NCBI GenBank assembly: GCA_025331445.1
Contig: JAIWNE010000110.1
Coordinates: 1 to 64,000, forward strand
Origin: Blakeslea trispora
Lineage: Eukaryota; Mucoromycota; Mucoromycetes; Mucorales; Choanephoraceae
Reading direction: 5' to 3'
DNA: 64,000 nucleotides
Shown here: positions 34,797 through 45,894 of the stretch, piece after piece
Numbering within the stretch: position 1 is the stretch's first letter
Layout: every line of letters begins with the position of its first letter
Made by a program: the position numbers and the translations under genes
The notes under the pieces: generated by a model
What the model was told of the DNA's origin: nothing
The model's input: the letters and a program-made list of their open reading frames with translations, nothing else
Database searches by the model: none

Positions 34797-37560
34797 TTAT
34801 GCAAAGAATCGTTTAAATCCCTTCTTCTTCTTCTTTTCCTTTTCCTTTTCCTTTTCTTTTTCTTCCGAATAACTAGAATAATCAGAAGCAGCAGCAGTGG
34901 AAATAATACTACTCTTTGTACTTAGGTGGGATGTAGATGAAGTGACATTGAGTTGTGACATTAGTGAAGTCGTCTTGCTGATTGAATCCACTGGCTTTGG
35001 TTGGGGTGGAGGTGGGGCCACATAGGGTGCAATGACAGATTTCTGTAGAGGGAGAGGCAATCGAAGTTGACTTAGGTGTTCAATGAATGCTCCGGGGCGT
35101 AATATTTCTGTTGTGCCGATGATCACATCTCTATTATAGGCTTGTCCAATTTCATAAGCAGATCGAATTTCTGAGTAAGTGGCACCACCAATCACAAACA
35201 ATATTAACTTGGCACCTGAGGTTGATCTTAATCCACCCTAAAAATTGAAATGAGTATACACATATATATCTCTAGTATTAAATCCACTTACTGTCACACT
35301 GTTTGTACGCTTTGCCCAAGTAGGCTTTGTAGTACGAAGTGAGACACCATTGGCAGGAATGCCACCTTGTCCTGGTGTAGTACCATCTTCAGATGAATCC
35401 ATGTCTGATTGACGAGTGAATGCAAACTGTTTAGGGTCTAATGTATTGTTCATATGAGCCTATATATTTTCAAAAAAAAAGAAGAAATGTAGGTTCAGTC
35501 AAGGGTTCTTATTTTGAGGGAAAACATTGCTTACTTCCATCACTCTCTTCACAGTGGGTATATAGCGTGATAAATCATAAGGTCTCTCTTCATCTCTGCT
35601 TCTCTTTTGTCTTCTCTTTTTCAAAAAAGAGGTTTTCTCGGGTTTACGAACACGCGCCAACTTGACACCAATCAAGGGCAGGTTATTGACAGCATCTCGT
35701 AATTCACCCTTTAATTTGGCATGCTCCAATAATTTCTTTTTATCATCTTCGAAAATGCCACCTTCTTTCCATATGATATACAGCATCAACAAGCGAGCTT
35801 TGTCAACAGGGCTTACATGGGGATCATCTAATAAGGGTACCATATCAAGCACAATTGTCTTGGGTACCTCGCCATCTGCTGTTTCTCCTGTAGCCATATT
35901 TTGTTCCAAATTACCCACTGAATTCAGTTTATGCCGCTCAAAGAAAGACATACATTCTTGTGCAATGCTGAGATGGGCTGAATACTTTAGAGAGATACAT
36001 AAGTCAAGATTTACTTTGTTTTCTTTTCTGTATTTACCTTTGCTTTCATGTCTTGAAACTGAGGAAGGTTGGTAAGCATCTCCTTCATCTCCTTTAGACT
36101 CTTGGCTGAATCCTTAGGACCATCTTCCCTATCGCCTGTGGCTGCTTTATTCTCTGCCAGAAATTCATTGAACTTTTCAATCAAATGATCCGAACATTCT
36201 GCAATGTGCATATGGCGAATAGATCGATAAATGTTGTCTTCTTCATCTAGCACAACATCCTTTGTGCCTGTAGAACCATCTGCTTGATTGAATTCATAGG
36301 AATACTTGATGCCTGTATGATTCTCAGTCTCTTGTACAGGCAATAGATCATTGATCATGGCTTGGTATGTAAATTCATGTAAAAGAGGTGCAGCAGGATC
36401 AATAGAACGATCCACAATCAACAATGTGGCTCTGGGTTGAGGAGGGTTACGAGGTGGCTAAAGAAAATGGGTATTAGGGGGTGCCTTATTTAGATATGAT
36501 TTTACTTACAGGAAAATTTGGATTGATTCGACAGAAATTATCAATCTCCTTTTGTACAATATGTGCTAATTTGGCAGCAGGTGAACCTTGAGGATGAATG
36601 CCACCTTCAGATTGTGCCTGATAACGAATGATGGGATCTTCACCCAAGGTAGCACATACAGAAAGTAACTAAATTATCATTTAATTTCAACCTGATTTTT
36701 TGGAAAACAAGCACATGTAAAAAAAAAAAAAAAAAAAATTAATAGAGAGTACCTGTTTAGCTGTTGTCCTTAAGGATTCTTCAGGGTCAGACATGCCAAA
36801 GACAGATAAGAAACTAGTTTCAGGCTCCACTGTAAATACAGAAGATTCATTCACTATTTTTAAAATGAGGGATCAGTCAATGAACATTGATATTTCCATC
36901 TAGACTGTACCCATAAAATCAACATAAAGCTCTTTTAAGCTTGAAATGTATTCTGAGGCACCACTTGTCTTTAATCGTCTGTTTAAATCTGAAAACATTT
37001 CATCACTAAGTCCTATAAATTAATAATTTAATAAACACATGAATTGAAATTCAAATTCATAACTTTACCACTCGTGAAATAAACATGTGCTGCCTTGTAG
37101 GTAGGTGGTTTGATTGCAAAATCATCTACTAACCGAAGAATGGATTCGCGGCAAGGTGTCAAGAAGTAAATGGCTTCTAAGGATGGATAAGGTTGACGCT
37201 TCTTTTCGATATTCTCGACCACTAACAAATGTTGTGTCAATGACTATCCCCCAATTCAATCTATATATGGTATTGCTTACATGTCACCTAGCATAACATA
37301 CATCCTGATGAGTCATTGGCTTCCATAGCTTTTCAAAGACTTACATTTTCTTCAAGAATATCGTACATCTTACAGGCTGCATTCAAGATCTGTATACTCT
37401 TGGAATCGACCACAATAATCTTCCATTTCCCGGGTGGCTGAATGGACCTGATGGTATCCATCAGACCTAACAAAAAAAAGAAAGGAGCTTTATCAGGACA
37501 AGTTGTGCTCATCATGTTTGTTTACTTACGTTTTCGCATAACTTCTGTGATGCTTGACAT
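34797..37560 (-). CDS. SEC1: Sec1/Munc18 protein (exocytic SM protein)
   Basis: Ten exons (37530-37560, 37345-37466, 37069-37243, 36912-37012, 36753-36854, 36510-36668, 36038-36457, 35535-35984, 35292-35459, 34797-35237) give 722 residues. SM-family hallmarks run along the whole protein: WKIIVVDSKSIQIL, EAIYFLTPC, TLLIVDRSIDPAAPLLHEF, YEFNQADGSTGTKDVVLDEEDN (shown in part), and LILFVIGGATYSEIRSAYE. The C-terminus adds a Pro-rich segment, a Ser-rich segment and a Lys/Glu tail ending KKKKKGFKRFFA, as in fungal Sec1. It should bind syntaxin/Sso SNARE complexes at the plasma membrane and promote exocytic fusion at hyphal tips. A long A tract lies in the intron at 36669-36752. The gene is divergent from the next gene. 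Confidence 0.93.
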
Positions 37561-37878
37561 GACTAATGTTGGTAATTTCTTTTTCTAATGCTTAATATGC
37601 GTATATGTGTAAAATGTGTATATCGATGCTTATGTCTATATAGAATAAGTGTAGTTGTCTGTCTATAGTGATACACCTTCAATAACTAAAAAAAAAAAGC
37701 AAAAAAAGAGAGAGAGAGAAATTAAAATAAAGGAGACTACAGCTATTTGATTCGATCGCCGCTGTTTATGTTGTTTATGTTAAGCATATGATTGTAACAC
37801 TTTGCTCAAACAATAGTTTACTCTGTAGTTTCATCCTGTTTTCACTCTTTTCTTTTTGCTTTTATTTATAACAGAAAA
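37561..37878. promoter_or_regulatory. Bidirectional promoter region
   Basis: 318 bases between the start of SEC1 (minus) and the start of the tail-anchored coiled-coil gene (plus). It contains an A-run with GA repeats (37687-37719) and pyrimidine tracts before each start. Specific factor sites were not identified. Confidence 0.45.
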
Positions 37879-38682
37879 ATGACATTTAAGATAGATAAAC
37901 TAGTTCATTTCGGTCTTCAAGAATCCAGACATTTCTGCACGCAACAACACAACAGTGAAGAACATAGACAGACTTGGAAATTACTTCAAAAGTCTCTTGA
38001 GAAAAAATACCAATGCTTTATGGCGCAGTTAGTTGAACTACAAAGCCAGTTGGAAATGATTAAACTGGATGCATCTATTTCTTACGAATCACTATCTACA
38101 GATGCTCATGATAGCTTACTGTATAGACAGCTAGAGAGTAGGTTAGATGAACACCAGCATAAACTAAGTCAGTTAGTTCTACCGCTTGTCAAAACCAAGC
38201 TGCTAGAGACTTCTGAGGTAGCCAGTAACCAACGGATACCCGCAGAAACCAACAGCAACACATCCTCTATCTCTTCTTTCTATGAGAGTGATCAACAACA
38301 ACATAGTGATTGGTATCAGTCTCCTGTTGAGTCAAAGCATATCACTAAGCAACCATCTGCACACCATTCTGGTTGTACCCCGTCCACTCTTTCAAGCTTC
38401 ATCAATTATCCTCAAAGCCACTTGAATCATAGAAATGCATTGGATGAGACACTTAGCTTTCTGGATGCACTTGCTTCAGATACGGATGATGGAGGCTTCA
38501 GGCATGATCTATCTCGTCTCCTAAAGACCGAACAAGATTACCAACACGCGATTCAAACGGTACATCACATCAACTTGATACAGCGTGTTGTCTACTCTAG
38601 TCTAAAATGGGCTCGATATGCTCTAGTTTTGATTTTGGCTATCATCATCAATCTTAAAAAGGGACCAGATATGTCTCTTTGA
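37879..38682 (+). CDS. Coiled-coil protein with C-terminal tail anchor
   Basis: A single exon of 267 residues. Residues ~25-110 are helical coiled coil (QTWKLLQKSLEKKYQCF, LLYRQLESRLDEHQHKL). Residues ~115-190 are Ser/His/Gln-rich and probably disordered. A second short helix precedes a single hydrophobic segment (YALVLILAIIINL, about residues 246-258) close to the C-terminus. This is tail-anchored topology, with the bulk facing the cytosol. No family is recognised; possible sites are ER, mitochondrial outer membrane or peroxisome. It converges on the nucleoporin gene, 72 bp apart. Confidence 0.65.
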   Translation: MTFKIDKLVHFGLQESRHFCTQQHNSEEHRQTWKLLQKSLEKKYQCFMAQLVELQSQLEMIKLDASISYESLSTDAHDSLLYRQLESRLDEHQHKLSQLVLPLVKTKLLETSEVASNQRIPAETNSNTSSISSFYESDQQQHSDWYQSPVESKHITKQPSAHHSGCTPSTLSSFINYPQSHLNHRNALDETLSFLDALASDTDDGGFRHDLSRLLKTEQDYQHAIQTVHHINLIQRVVYSSLKWARYALVLILAIIINLKKGPDMSL

Positions 38683-38754
38683 TCATTCTTTTTTTTTTAT
38701 TGAGAGAATTAAATAACAATAAAAGAAAGCTGAGAGAAAGAATTTTATCTAAGG

Positions 38755-40293
38755 TTAATAGTGGTATTCTTGGCGTTGTTGACTCCATCCTTTATAGAGC
38801 TGTTCAACCTCAGCTATGTCTGTTTCGAGTGCATGAATGATATGTTGTACGCCATTGTTTTGCTCATCCAATATCTAATATGATACTTTAATACAAATAC
38901 AATAAGAAGATGGTTGTTTATTCACCTTTGTAATACTGGCCATTTTATCCTCGCTAACAGTATCCCATTCATCAACGCCATCAATCTTGCCATATTTTCT
39001 CCCTGATTCCTTGATCAATTGAAGTTGAGCCCAGAGTTGACTTAGTTTACCATGGAATTGTTCTGAACGTTGTAGTTGATCTTGAATATCTTCAAGGCGA
39101 GCACGCATATGTTCTTCATCAGGTGTAATGCTTAAGCCCTTATTACGTAGCACTTGGGCATATTTCAATAGCTTTTTAAGAAAAAGGGATTAGTTGGTTG
39201 TTTCATTATCTCACTCTTTTTTTTTATCATTCTTTACAGTCACTAAGCGCTGTGCTGTCTGCATATGAGTACGCTTATATTCTTCTATCTTTCTGGTGGT
39301 CTCTAGCTGACTCTTTCTCTGTATCTCTTTCAATAAAATCCGAATTTCTTCTAATTTGGCATTATGTGCATCGCTCAGTTTGTGCTGTTGTTCCATACGT
39401 TTCTCTATATCCCCAAATCCAATAGCTAATGCAGGCACCAAGGTCTTTGGATCGGGATTCGCTGCCTGAGCAGCATCCCAGGCTGCTTGATCGTGGTCTG
39501 CAGGCTTTTGATACAAATGTATTTGATCTGCAGGAACAACGTTGTAAAAGTAATATTTGAAACGGCATTTGGCATCAGCAGGATCCCACCAAGATTTTAG
39601 CTTTGCCAGGGCATTCCAGACATTGTCGGGTTTATAGCCTTCTGGTTGAAGTTTGGCACGCTCCAATTGCTCGAGTTGTGACATCAATTGAAACACTTGT
39701 TGAGCACGTTGTTGATCTACAGCTTGACCTTGGTTGCCAAATCCTGTACCTGCTCCACCACCAAAGAAGGAGGAAGTTGTTCCTGCAGGTTTGCTGCCAA
39801 AAAGGCCAGGTGTGGTTGTGTTGGTACCAAAGGCGGGCTTATTGGCTGTAGCACCAAATCCACCAAATCCTGTTGTGTTGGTCGAACCAAACAATCCTCC
39901 TCCTGGTGCTGTTGATGTCGTAGGAGCTGCTGATGTGGAGGCTGTCATTCCAAAAGATAAGCCTGTAGAAGGGGCTGCTGATGTAGAGGCTGTGTTTCCA
40001 AAAGAAGAAAGGCCAATAGAAGGTGCTGTAGAAGAAGGAGCACCGAAAGAAGAAAATCCAGAAGTAGGTGCAGTCGTGTTAGTAGCACCAAATGCAGGTG
40101 TGGAGGATGGTGCTTGTGAAGTTCCAAAACCGCCAAATGCAGGTGTAGAGGATGGTGCTTGTGAAGTTCCAAAACCACCAAATGCAGATGTGGAGGATGG
40201 TGCTTGTGACGCTCCAAAACTGCCGAAACCTCCTTGTCCACCTGTAGCTGTATTTGTTGTTGTTGTTGCTGGTGCTCCGAAAGAAAATGCCAT
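38755..40293 (-). CDS. NUP57: FG nucleoporin of the central channel (Nup57/Nup54)
   Basis: Three exons (39238-40293, 38926-39171, 38755-38874) give 473 residues. The N-terminal ~200 residues are FG/GLFG-type repeats, including near-identical 45-nt units (FGGFGTSQAPSSTPA). A conserved α/β domain follows (VWNALAKLKSWWDP ... FKYYFYNVV), then coiled coils (LEEIRILLKEIQRKSQLE, LEDIQDQLQRSEQF). This order defines Nup54/Nup57, which with Nup62/Nsp1 and Nup58/Nup49 forms the channel trimer that controls nuclear transport. The repeated FG units explain long antisense open frames in this region, which are artefacts. Confidence 0.9.
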
Positions 40294-40559
40294 TGATATA
40301 GAGAAGCAAAACGCGTTTCAAGCGAACTAAATATCAAATAACAACAAGAAAAAAAAACTAGCCATAGTATTGTCTAAAAGCAAGTCACTTAATGCGAGAG
40401 ATTTTGGGCGTCCCGAATTTGGGTGTCCCAGAGTCTTATAGTGCCGCCATTACCAAATAGTGGTACTCAGAAAATCCACAGTGGTTTTGTGATGCTCCAA
40501 CTTGGACCCAAGTGAGAGATGGAATCTATCAGGAGACTACTACGTGCCGCTCTGACGCG

Positions 40560-40885
40560 CCATTTTTCGCAGTCGCTTTTAAAAAGGATATAATTCTCCT
40601 GAACACCCTTAAATAGAGCGACTACTGTATATTTATGTTTCGAATGAGAGCAATAAAGAAAAGAGCTTAGAGAAATCAATCAACTTCAAAGACAATAGCT
40701 GATAACTGTTGGTTTGCAATCAATAACTTTGCTTGCTTGAATGAATTTCCTATTCAAATGACAAGTGATGTTTCCAGAAGGCTCTTGATATATCACTTCT
40801 GTTTAAATGTTCGATAGCCTTAGCGCGAACTGCATTGACTATGTGACTAAATAGGCTTCATTGATCTTCTCTTACTTAGTGTAAC
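40560..40885. repeat. Diverged repeat, copy B (partner at 16745-16998)
   Basis: This is the second copy of the sequence at 16745-16998, located inside the Tc1-like element. The minus strand reads HIVNAVRAKAIEHLNRS followed by AFWKHHLSFE, which parallels the reading of copy A. The best-conserved plus-strand block is GATCTTCTCTTACTTAGTG near 40861-40879. Its identity is unknown; it may be the end of a multi-copy gene carried between elements. Confidence 0.65.
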
Positions 40886-41049
40886 TCAAGGGTTACTGGT
40901 AAATGCTGAAGTAAACAAAGGCAAAATTGCTTTTGTACTTAAAGGCACAAAATAATAATAAACAAGGCTCCTCATTTCTTTTTTTGGCTTTCAGAGATAT
41001 AGTCCTGCTACTCTGATAAAAGTCCAAGGTATTCAGCTTGCAAAAATTT

Positions 41050-41392
41050 AATATATTGTTATAGATAATGCTCCCATCCATAGGCCTGGGGATGATATGG
41101 ATGGAATGATAGAAAAAAGAAGATATAGAAGCATTCGCCTTTCTTTATATTCTCCTGAGCTAAACCCCATCGAGTAGTTCTGGGCTTTACTCAAAAGCAA
41201 AGTAAAGCGAAGTCAATTTGGCGATACCGAGGACTTGAAAACAAGAATAAGTGAAGCCGGTCAAGATATTACTGTTGATATATCTGCAGTTTGAGCAATA
41301 TAAAAACCACCATTTGGGCATTGCAAAACAGCTGTGGATTTTTTTGAGTACCGCTATTTGGTAATGGTGGCACTGTAACAAAGACTCTCAAG
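41050..41392 (+). pseudogene. Tc1/mariner-type transposase C-terminal fragment
   Basis: The frame reads YIVIDNAPIHR, with the second catalytic Asp, then LYSPELNPIE, with the third acidic residue. An in-frame TAG at 41176-41178, where the family has a residue before F-W, interrupts it. It continues FWALLKSKVKRSQFGDTEDL until the inner inverted repeat. The first catalytic Asp and the DNA-binding part are absent. The stop and the missing half make it non-functional. Confidence 0.75.
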
Positions 41393-41873
41393 CTACTTTG
41401 GTAGAGAGATTCATCAACCAACTCAATCATCCAAGTCGTCTTTCTAGCCAGCTGGTGGTAAAATTGAATAAGCTCAATCATTCAATAAGCCAAACAAAAC
41501 ACTGCTACTGCATCCGAGCCAATTACAAACATACTCGAGCCTTTTTTCATTAGCAATTCAAAATTGACTAGTCCAGCTAGGAGTCGACATGGTCAACATG
41601 GCAGAGACACTGCAAGAAACATATGCTGCTATAACTCATCAAGCTAACAATTTAGACCATGATTGCTTGACACAAGCTACCAACTTAATTCTTCTAATTT
41701 GGTATATGTTTTTCCGGACACTCAAAATGAGGACACCCAAAGTATCCAACACCAGCAATGCCTTTTTGGATTTCTTCTTTAAAGCCAGTGCAACCTGTCA
41801 TTGATTTTTTATTTTATTTTGACTATGCCAGAAACATCCTTTTTTTTTGTATTTTTCGTTTTAAAAATCAATC

Positions 41874-43022
41874 ATGTTATCAATAAAAAATAAACTCTTT
41901 GAATCGATAGGCATGATTTCTGCCAGCATAACTGTGTCCATCAGCATGTTTTCATTGATTGGTACTGAAAGATATGAGACACCATTTGATTATCGCACAC
42001 AAGCGGCTTGGGGTGCCAATTTGGGCAACTGGCTTATTCTAGAAAAATGGATGGACTCGACTGTGTTTGATAGATATGCACCTGAGGCCACTGATGAATG
42101 GAGCTTTTCAGAACAAGCCTCAAACCCTGCTGAGGCACTTAAAGAGCATTGGGAGAGCTGGATTACCGAGCAAGACTTTGTCTTACTGGCCAAGATGAAT
42201 GCTAATCATGTACGTATACCCATTGGCTATTGGGCATTCATTCAACCAGATAAAGGGGAACCATATGTCTATGGCGATCAAAAGGCACAGCTTGAACGTA
42301 TCCTTGGGTATTGTAAAGCACATCACATCTATGCCATTCTTGATTTGCATGGATTGCCAGGCTCTCAGAATGGAAACGATCATTCGGGTCATAAGGGACC
42401 TACTGGATTCTTTACTATCTATAATATTCGGCGTGGTATCAAGACAGTACAGGCCATTCTTGATTGGATAAACAGTCTTGGCTCTGACCTCAGAAACAGA
42501 ATAGCAGCTATTGAGGCTGCCAATGAGCCAGACCCAGGCAATGATCAACTTTACCTGTTAAAATACTACTACTTGAAGGCCTTCAAGCTTATTCGCAATT
42601 TGCCTTTTAAAGTCAACATGATGTTTCATGATGGCTTCAAAGGTCTCGAAACATGGAAATATTTCTTGCCTTCAAAAGCAAATGCAGTAATTGACCTTCA
42701 TCCATATTATGCATTTCCTCCTATCAAAGAAACCAAAGCAATTATCGACGGCATTCATCGATGTAAGAAACCAGCCGAGAAATTTCATTTGCCTGTGTTT
42801 TATGGAGAATGGTCGCTTGCTTCTGGTGTGCCTAGCGATACTTCTTGGCTCAAAACAATGATGGATTCACAAATCTCTGTCTTCAAGTCAACTGGAGCAG
42901 GTGGGACCTTCTGGACAATGAAGAACAACATCAATTCTAATGTTTGGTCCTTTGAGCATCTTGTTCGAGAAGGCGTGATTACTCCCGAAACTTTTACGCA
43001 TCATTCAAGTGCTCAGTGTTAA
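41874..43022 (+). CDS. GH5 glucanase (exo-β-1,3-glucanase-like)
   Basis: A single exon of 382 residues. A short cytosolic N-terminus and a hydrophobic segment (IGMISASITVSISMFSLIG) act as signal anchor or signal peptide. The GH5 barrel follows: GANLGNWLILEKWM, NHVRIPIGYWAF, YAILDLHGLPGSQNG. The acid/base is Glu218 in EAANEPDPG and the nucleophile Glu312 in FYGEWSLA. These motifs match the Exg1/Spr1 class that trims β-1,3-glucan. Mucoralean walls contain little β-1,3-glucan in hyphae, so the substrate may be spore-wall glucan or external polymer. It has no introns, unlike its neighbours. Confidence 0.88.
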   Translation: MLSIKNKLFESIGMISASITVSISMFSLIGTERYETPFDYRTQAAWGANLGNWLILEKWMDSTVFDRYAPEATDEWSFSEQASNPAEALKEHWESWITEQDFVLLAKMNANHVRIPIGYWAFIQPDKGEPYVYGDQKAQLERILGYCKAHHIYAILDLHGLPGSQNGNDHSGHKGPTGFFTIYNIRRGIKTVQAILDWINSLGSDLRNRIAAIEAANEPDPGNDQLYLLKYYYLKAFKLIRNLPFKVNMMFHDGFKGLETWKYFLPSKANAVIDLHPYYAFPPIKETKAIIDGIHRCKKPAEKFHLPVFYGEWSLASGVPSDTSWLKTMMDSQISVFKSTGAGGTFWTMKNNINSNVWSFEHLVREGVITPETFTHHSSAQC

Positions 43023-45894
43023 TATAGTTTATGTATATATATACAACTTAAAGAGTAAATTCAATTTGTTTATATGATAGATAATTTCTTTTAAAAGTAA
43101 CAATAGTAGTAGCTTTTCTTGCACCGTACTTTGCAAGCTAATAACAAGAAAAGAGTTGATCAGTTATAAAAATTAAAGGGGGTTAGAACAAAGTATACTG
43201 AAGGAAACTGTGTGAAAGATACTATGTTTCATCTACTGATAGCTCTCTTTCAAGGTATAAAGAGCACTGGTATCATTTGACACCATACATACATAAAAAC
43301 AAAGAAATGAGCCGATTAGCTTCTTTAAGTAATACTTGGTTCTTGTGCTAGATGCCCGTCATTTCAAGTAAATGCATGGTGCTCAGGGCACAACTTTAAA
43401 ACAAAAATACTATTATAGTTTGATGATAGCACCAAATGGGCTTTTATCCAAAACTTTAATTTCTCTAATGCAGCCCTATTTTCTCAAACATCTATGACAT
43501 ATCGCACTTACGTGCACTTTCCTTTTCCCTCTTATTTTCCCTTTTTTCTTGGGAATATGATTTTCTTGTTTTTTTTTGAAGAGAAAAATAAAAGGCAGAA
43601 GGGCCCATTTCTGTCTGTTCGAGGTATGCACTATCGATTCAGCTTGAGTAAAATTGATATTGCAAAAAATAAAAAATAAAAACTTGTTGATTGCTTTATT
43701 ATTGGTGAATCGCCGAAAGATCAATGCTTGCTAAATTTAGGATAACATTGTTTCTTAGCCTCCTTTTTTTTTATGTATGGCTATTTCGAAGCTTACGATA
43801 GAATGTAGGGTGTATTTGACTAGTCAATTAGATGATTGGTTTAGAGACTGCTCATACAATAAAGTAACAAGGACTAACATGAAATAACATGTTGATCACA
43901 GCCACACTTATTTGAGCCATAATGGTTATACATCCATAGGCGTACGATAATTTGTAAAGGAAAATAAAGCACCTCTATCTTTTACTTAGCTGTAAATTCT
44001 CTATGCATTTAGTGTCAATTATTTGCTCTTTAGGTTTAGTCATAGGCCTTTCAAAAGGACTGTGAAAAATAGCCTGTAATAAAAGAGTGCTACTTATGAT
44101 CTAGAATTCAAGTTTTCATTGAACCAATTGTTACAAACAAATAGACGCACTCTTTATAAACATAAGTGCATCACCTGGTAGCTGTATTCTGTTGCTTCCG
44201 GTGTTACACGTAAAACTAAGATCTTGCTTAAAAGAAAAAAAAAAAAGGGATTTTTGGCTTGAAATGAAAAAGAGCTTTAGTCAAAATGCTCTTTATTTCC
44301 AAATTTTGTCTTTCATTGCATTGTATTTGACTTTACTTATAGAAGAAAAACTTCAACTTTTCTGAAGCGAGTTATTAGTTATATTGCGAATTAGATTGTG
44401 ATTTGAATGAGACAGAATTGGCTTTATACTAGAGAAAAACAAGCCTATGTAGAAAACAAAGTTTGGAGAAATGGAGGTAGGCCTTCACGCTCATTTTTCA
44501 AGTAGAATGACTGCAACTTGGTTGATTCCTTTTTTTTAAGGTTGTTCAACATCATTGATCACGTAGTATGAACAACATCACGGGACAAGCTTTTTGTTTT
44601 CTTTCCTCGTGAAAGCTGCGAGTCAGATAAAAAAAGAAACCTGTTTATTTTGCGTGAAAATCTTGGCTTCATCATGATGTCCTTTCTCTATCCTTGTTCG
44701 GGTTAGAAGCGAACTGGAAAGAGGACAAGATCTAAACTATTTTCCGGAACAAAGCTCTTTTTATTGAGTACCTGGATCACAAATTTGAAGTTTGTTAAAT
44801 TTGTCTGTTTAGTAGAAAGTCATTTGTGGTGTGTGTGTGTGTGTTTTGTGCAACACCAACTGACGCGTTCCTGGTCATTTTTTAAGGGCAATTCTGTATA
44901 GTTTCAAAGTGTCTGAAAGTGTCAAATTACTATTTCAAAGGCATGTGCATGAGTGATGTACTTTTATTGTCTTTGAAAGTCGTAAAGCAAGTGGAAGTCA
45001 CAGGAAACATAAAACAATTGAATCAAGAAGGATCTTTGATGGTTATCTGTAGGACTAGCAAAATGTACTAAATGCCTTTCTTGTGCATCTCTTAAATCAA
45101 GTGTCTTTGAGTTCTCTCAGCACTACCTCCAATCGCTTTTTTTTTTTGCTTGTTTTCTCCAGATGTTCGACAGTGGTAGAACTGGGATTTCCTCATTGAG
45201 CCATATTTGTCACACCATAGTAAAGATAGCTAAAGAAGATTGCCTTTTCGTTTTTGTTCCGCATAAAAGAAAAGGTCGAGAAGCCTTTGAGAAAGAAACA
45301 AATAAAGTGAAAGATCAGCCTCACATTTGAAATTAAGCAAGTTGGTTTTTCCTTTGAATGTTTGAACAATAAACCGGATGTGACTCCGGGTGATTGATTC
45401 GAATTGGTAAGGGTAGGACAAAGAGCCTCCCGTAGAAAAGCACATTTATTTCGAACCAACGCAAACTCGTTATCGCTTCTGAGATTGCTTATTTTACAAG
45501 ATTGGAAAGACAAGCATTTAACAGCTCAGAATGCACCAAAGATGTTTTTTTTTTCTTACTAAAAAATCCCTTATTTTTCAAATTGCGATAAAGTTTATGA
45601 TGCCCACGTACAGACAAAGTCCAATAAGGCATGGCTTTATAGGGCATCATTTTTCTTAATGCATAATGAGCGTCAGCCCATTACTCAATGAACACTGATT
45701 TTCATGAAACGCTTAAGTTTGTGATTATATAAATAAATCATGCTCCTTCTTTTCCTTTCTTTTCTTTCGTCTTCCTTTTCTTTCTTTTTCTCTCTCTTTT
45801 TTTTTTGCTTTTCTTTTTTTTTAAATCGTCTATCAGTGGCAAAACAATATTGTCTTTTTGATCAGAGCAACACATAGAATACGCAACTTGACAA
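43023..45894. other. Gene-free region (2.9 kb)
   Basis: No coding frame with protein-like composition was found on either strand; a minus-strand frame at 45193-45513 lacks support. A TG repeat lies at 44829-44843 and an inverted pair GATGCCC / GGGCATC at 45599-45652. Pyrimidine tracts and TATATAAATA near 45727 precede the kinesin start and are probably its promoter. The rest is unexplained. Confidence 0.5.

Larger units (their letters stand above)
40401..41744. mobile_element. Decayed Tc1/mariner-like element with nested inverted repeats
   Basis: The outer pair of inverted repeats is 40401-40430 (ATTTTGGGCGTCCCGAATTT...) and 41715-41744. Read inwards, the right end matches (ACTTTGGGTGTCCTCATTTT...). 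Each end contains two direct copies of a TTTGGGYGTCC-like motif. A second, longer inverted pair lies inside: 40430-40489 (GAGTCTTATAGTGCCGCCAT...) against 41321-41391 (reverse complement AGAGTCTTTGTTACAGTGCC...). Between them lie a diverged repeat (40560-40885) and a transposase fragment (41050-41392). The layout suggests either subterminal repeats of one element or one element inserted into another. No clear TA target duplication was confirmed. Confidence 0.65.

Noticed and set aside
39734..40330. Long plus-strand open frame (198 aa, Pro/Val-rich) opposite the nucleoporin
   Set aside because: It is the antisense shadow of the FG-repeat exon; composition mirrors the repeats and no start context or domain supports it.
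44829..44843. Short TG tract as a possible telomere-like or CRISPR-type array
   Set aside because: Only a single microsatellite; no spacer-repeat structure. No CRISPR array exists anywhere in the window, as expected for a fungus.
45193..45513. 106-aa minus-strand frame in the gene desert
   Set aside because: No domain, no splice partners, mixed composition typical of chance frames.
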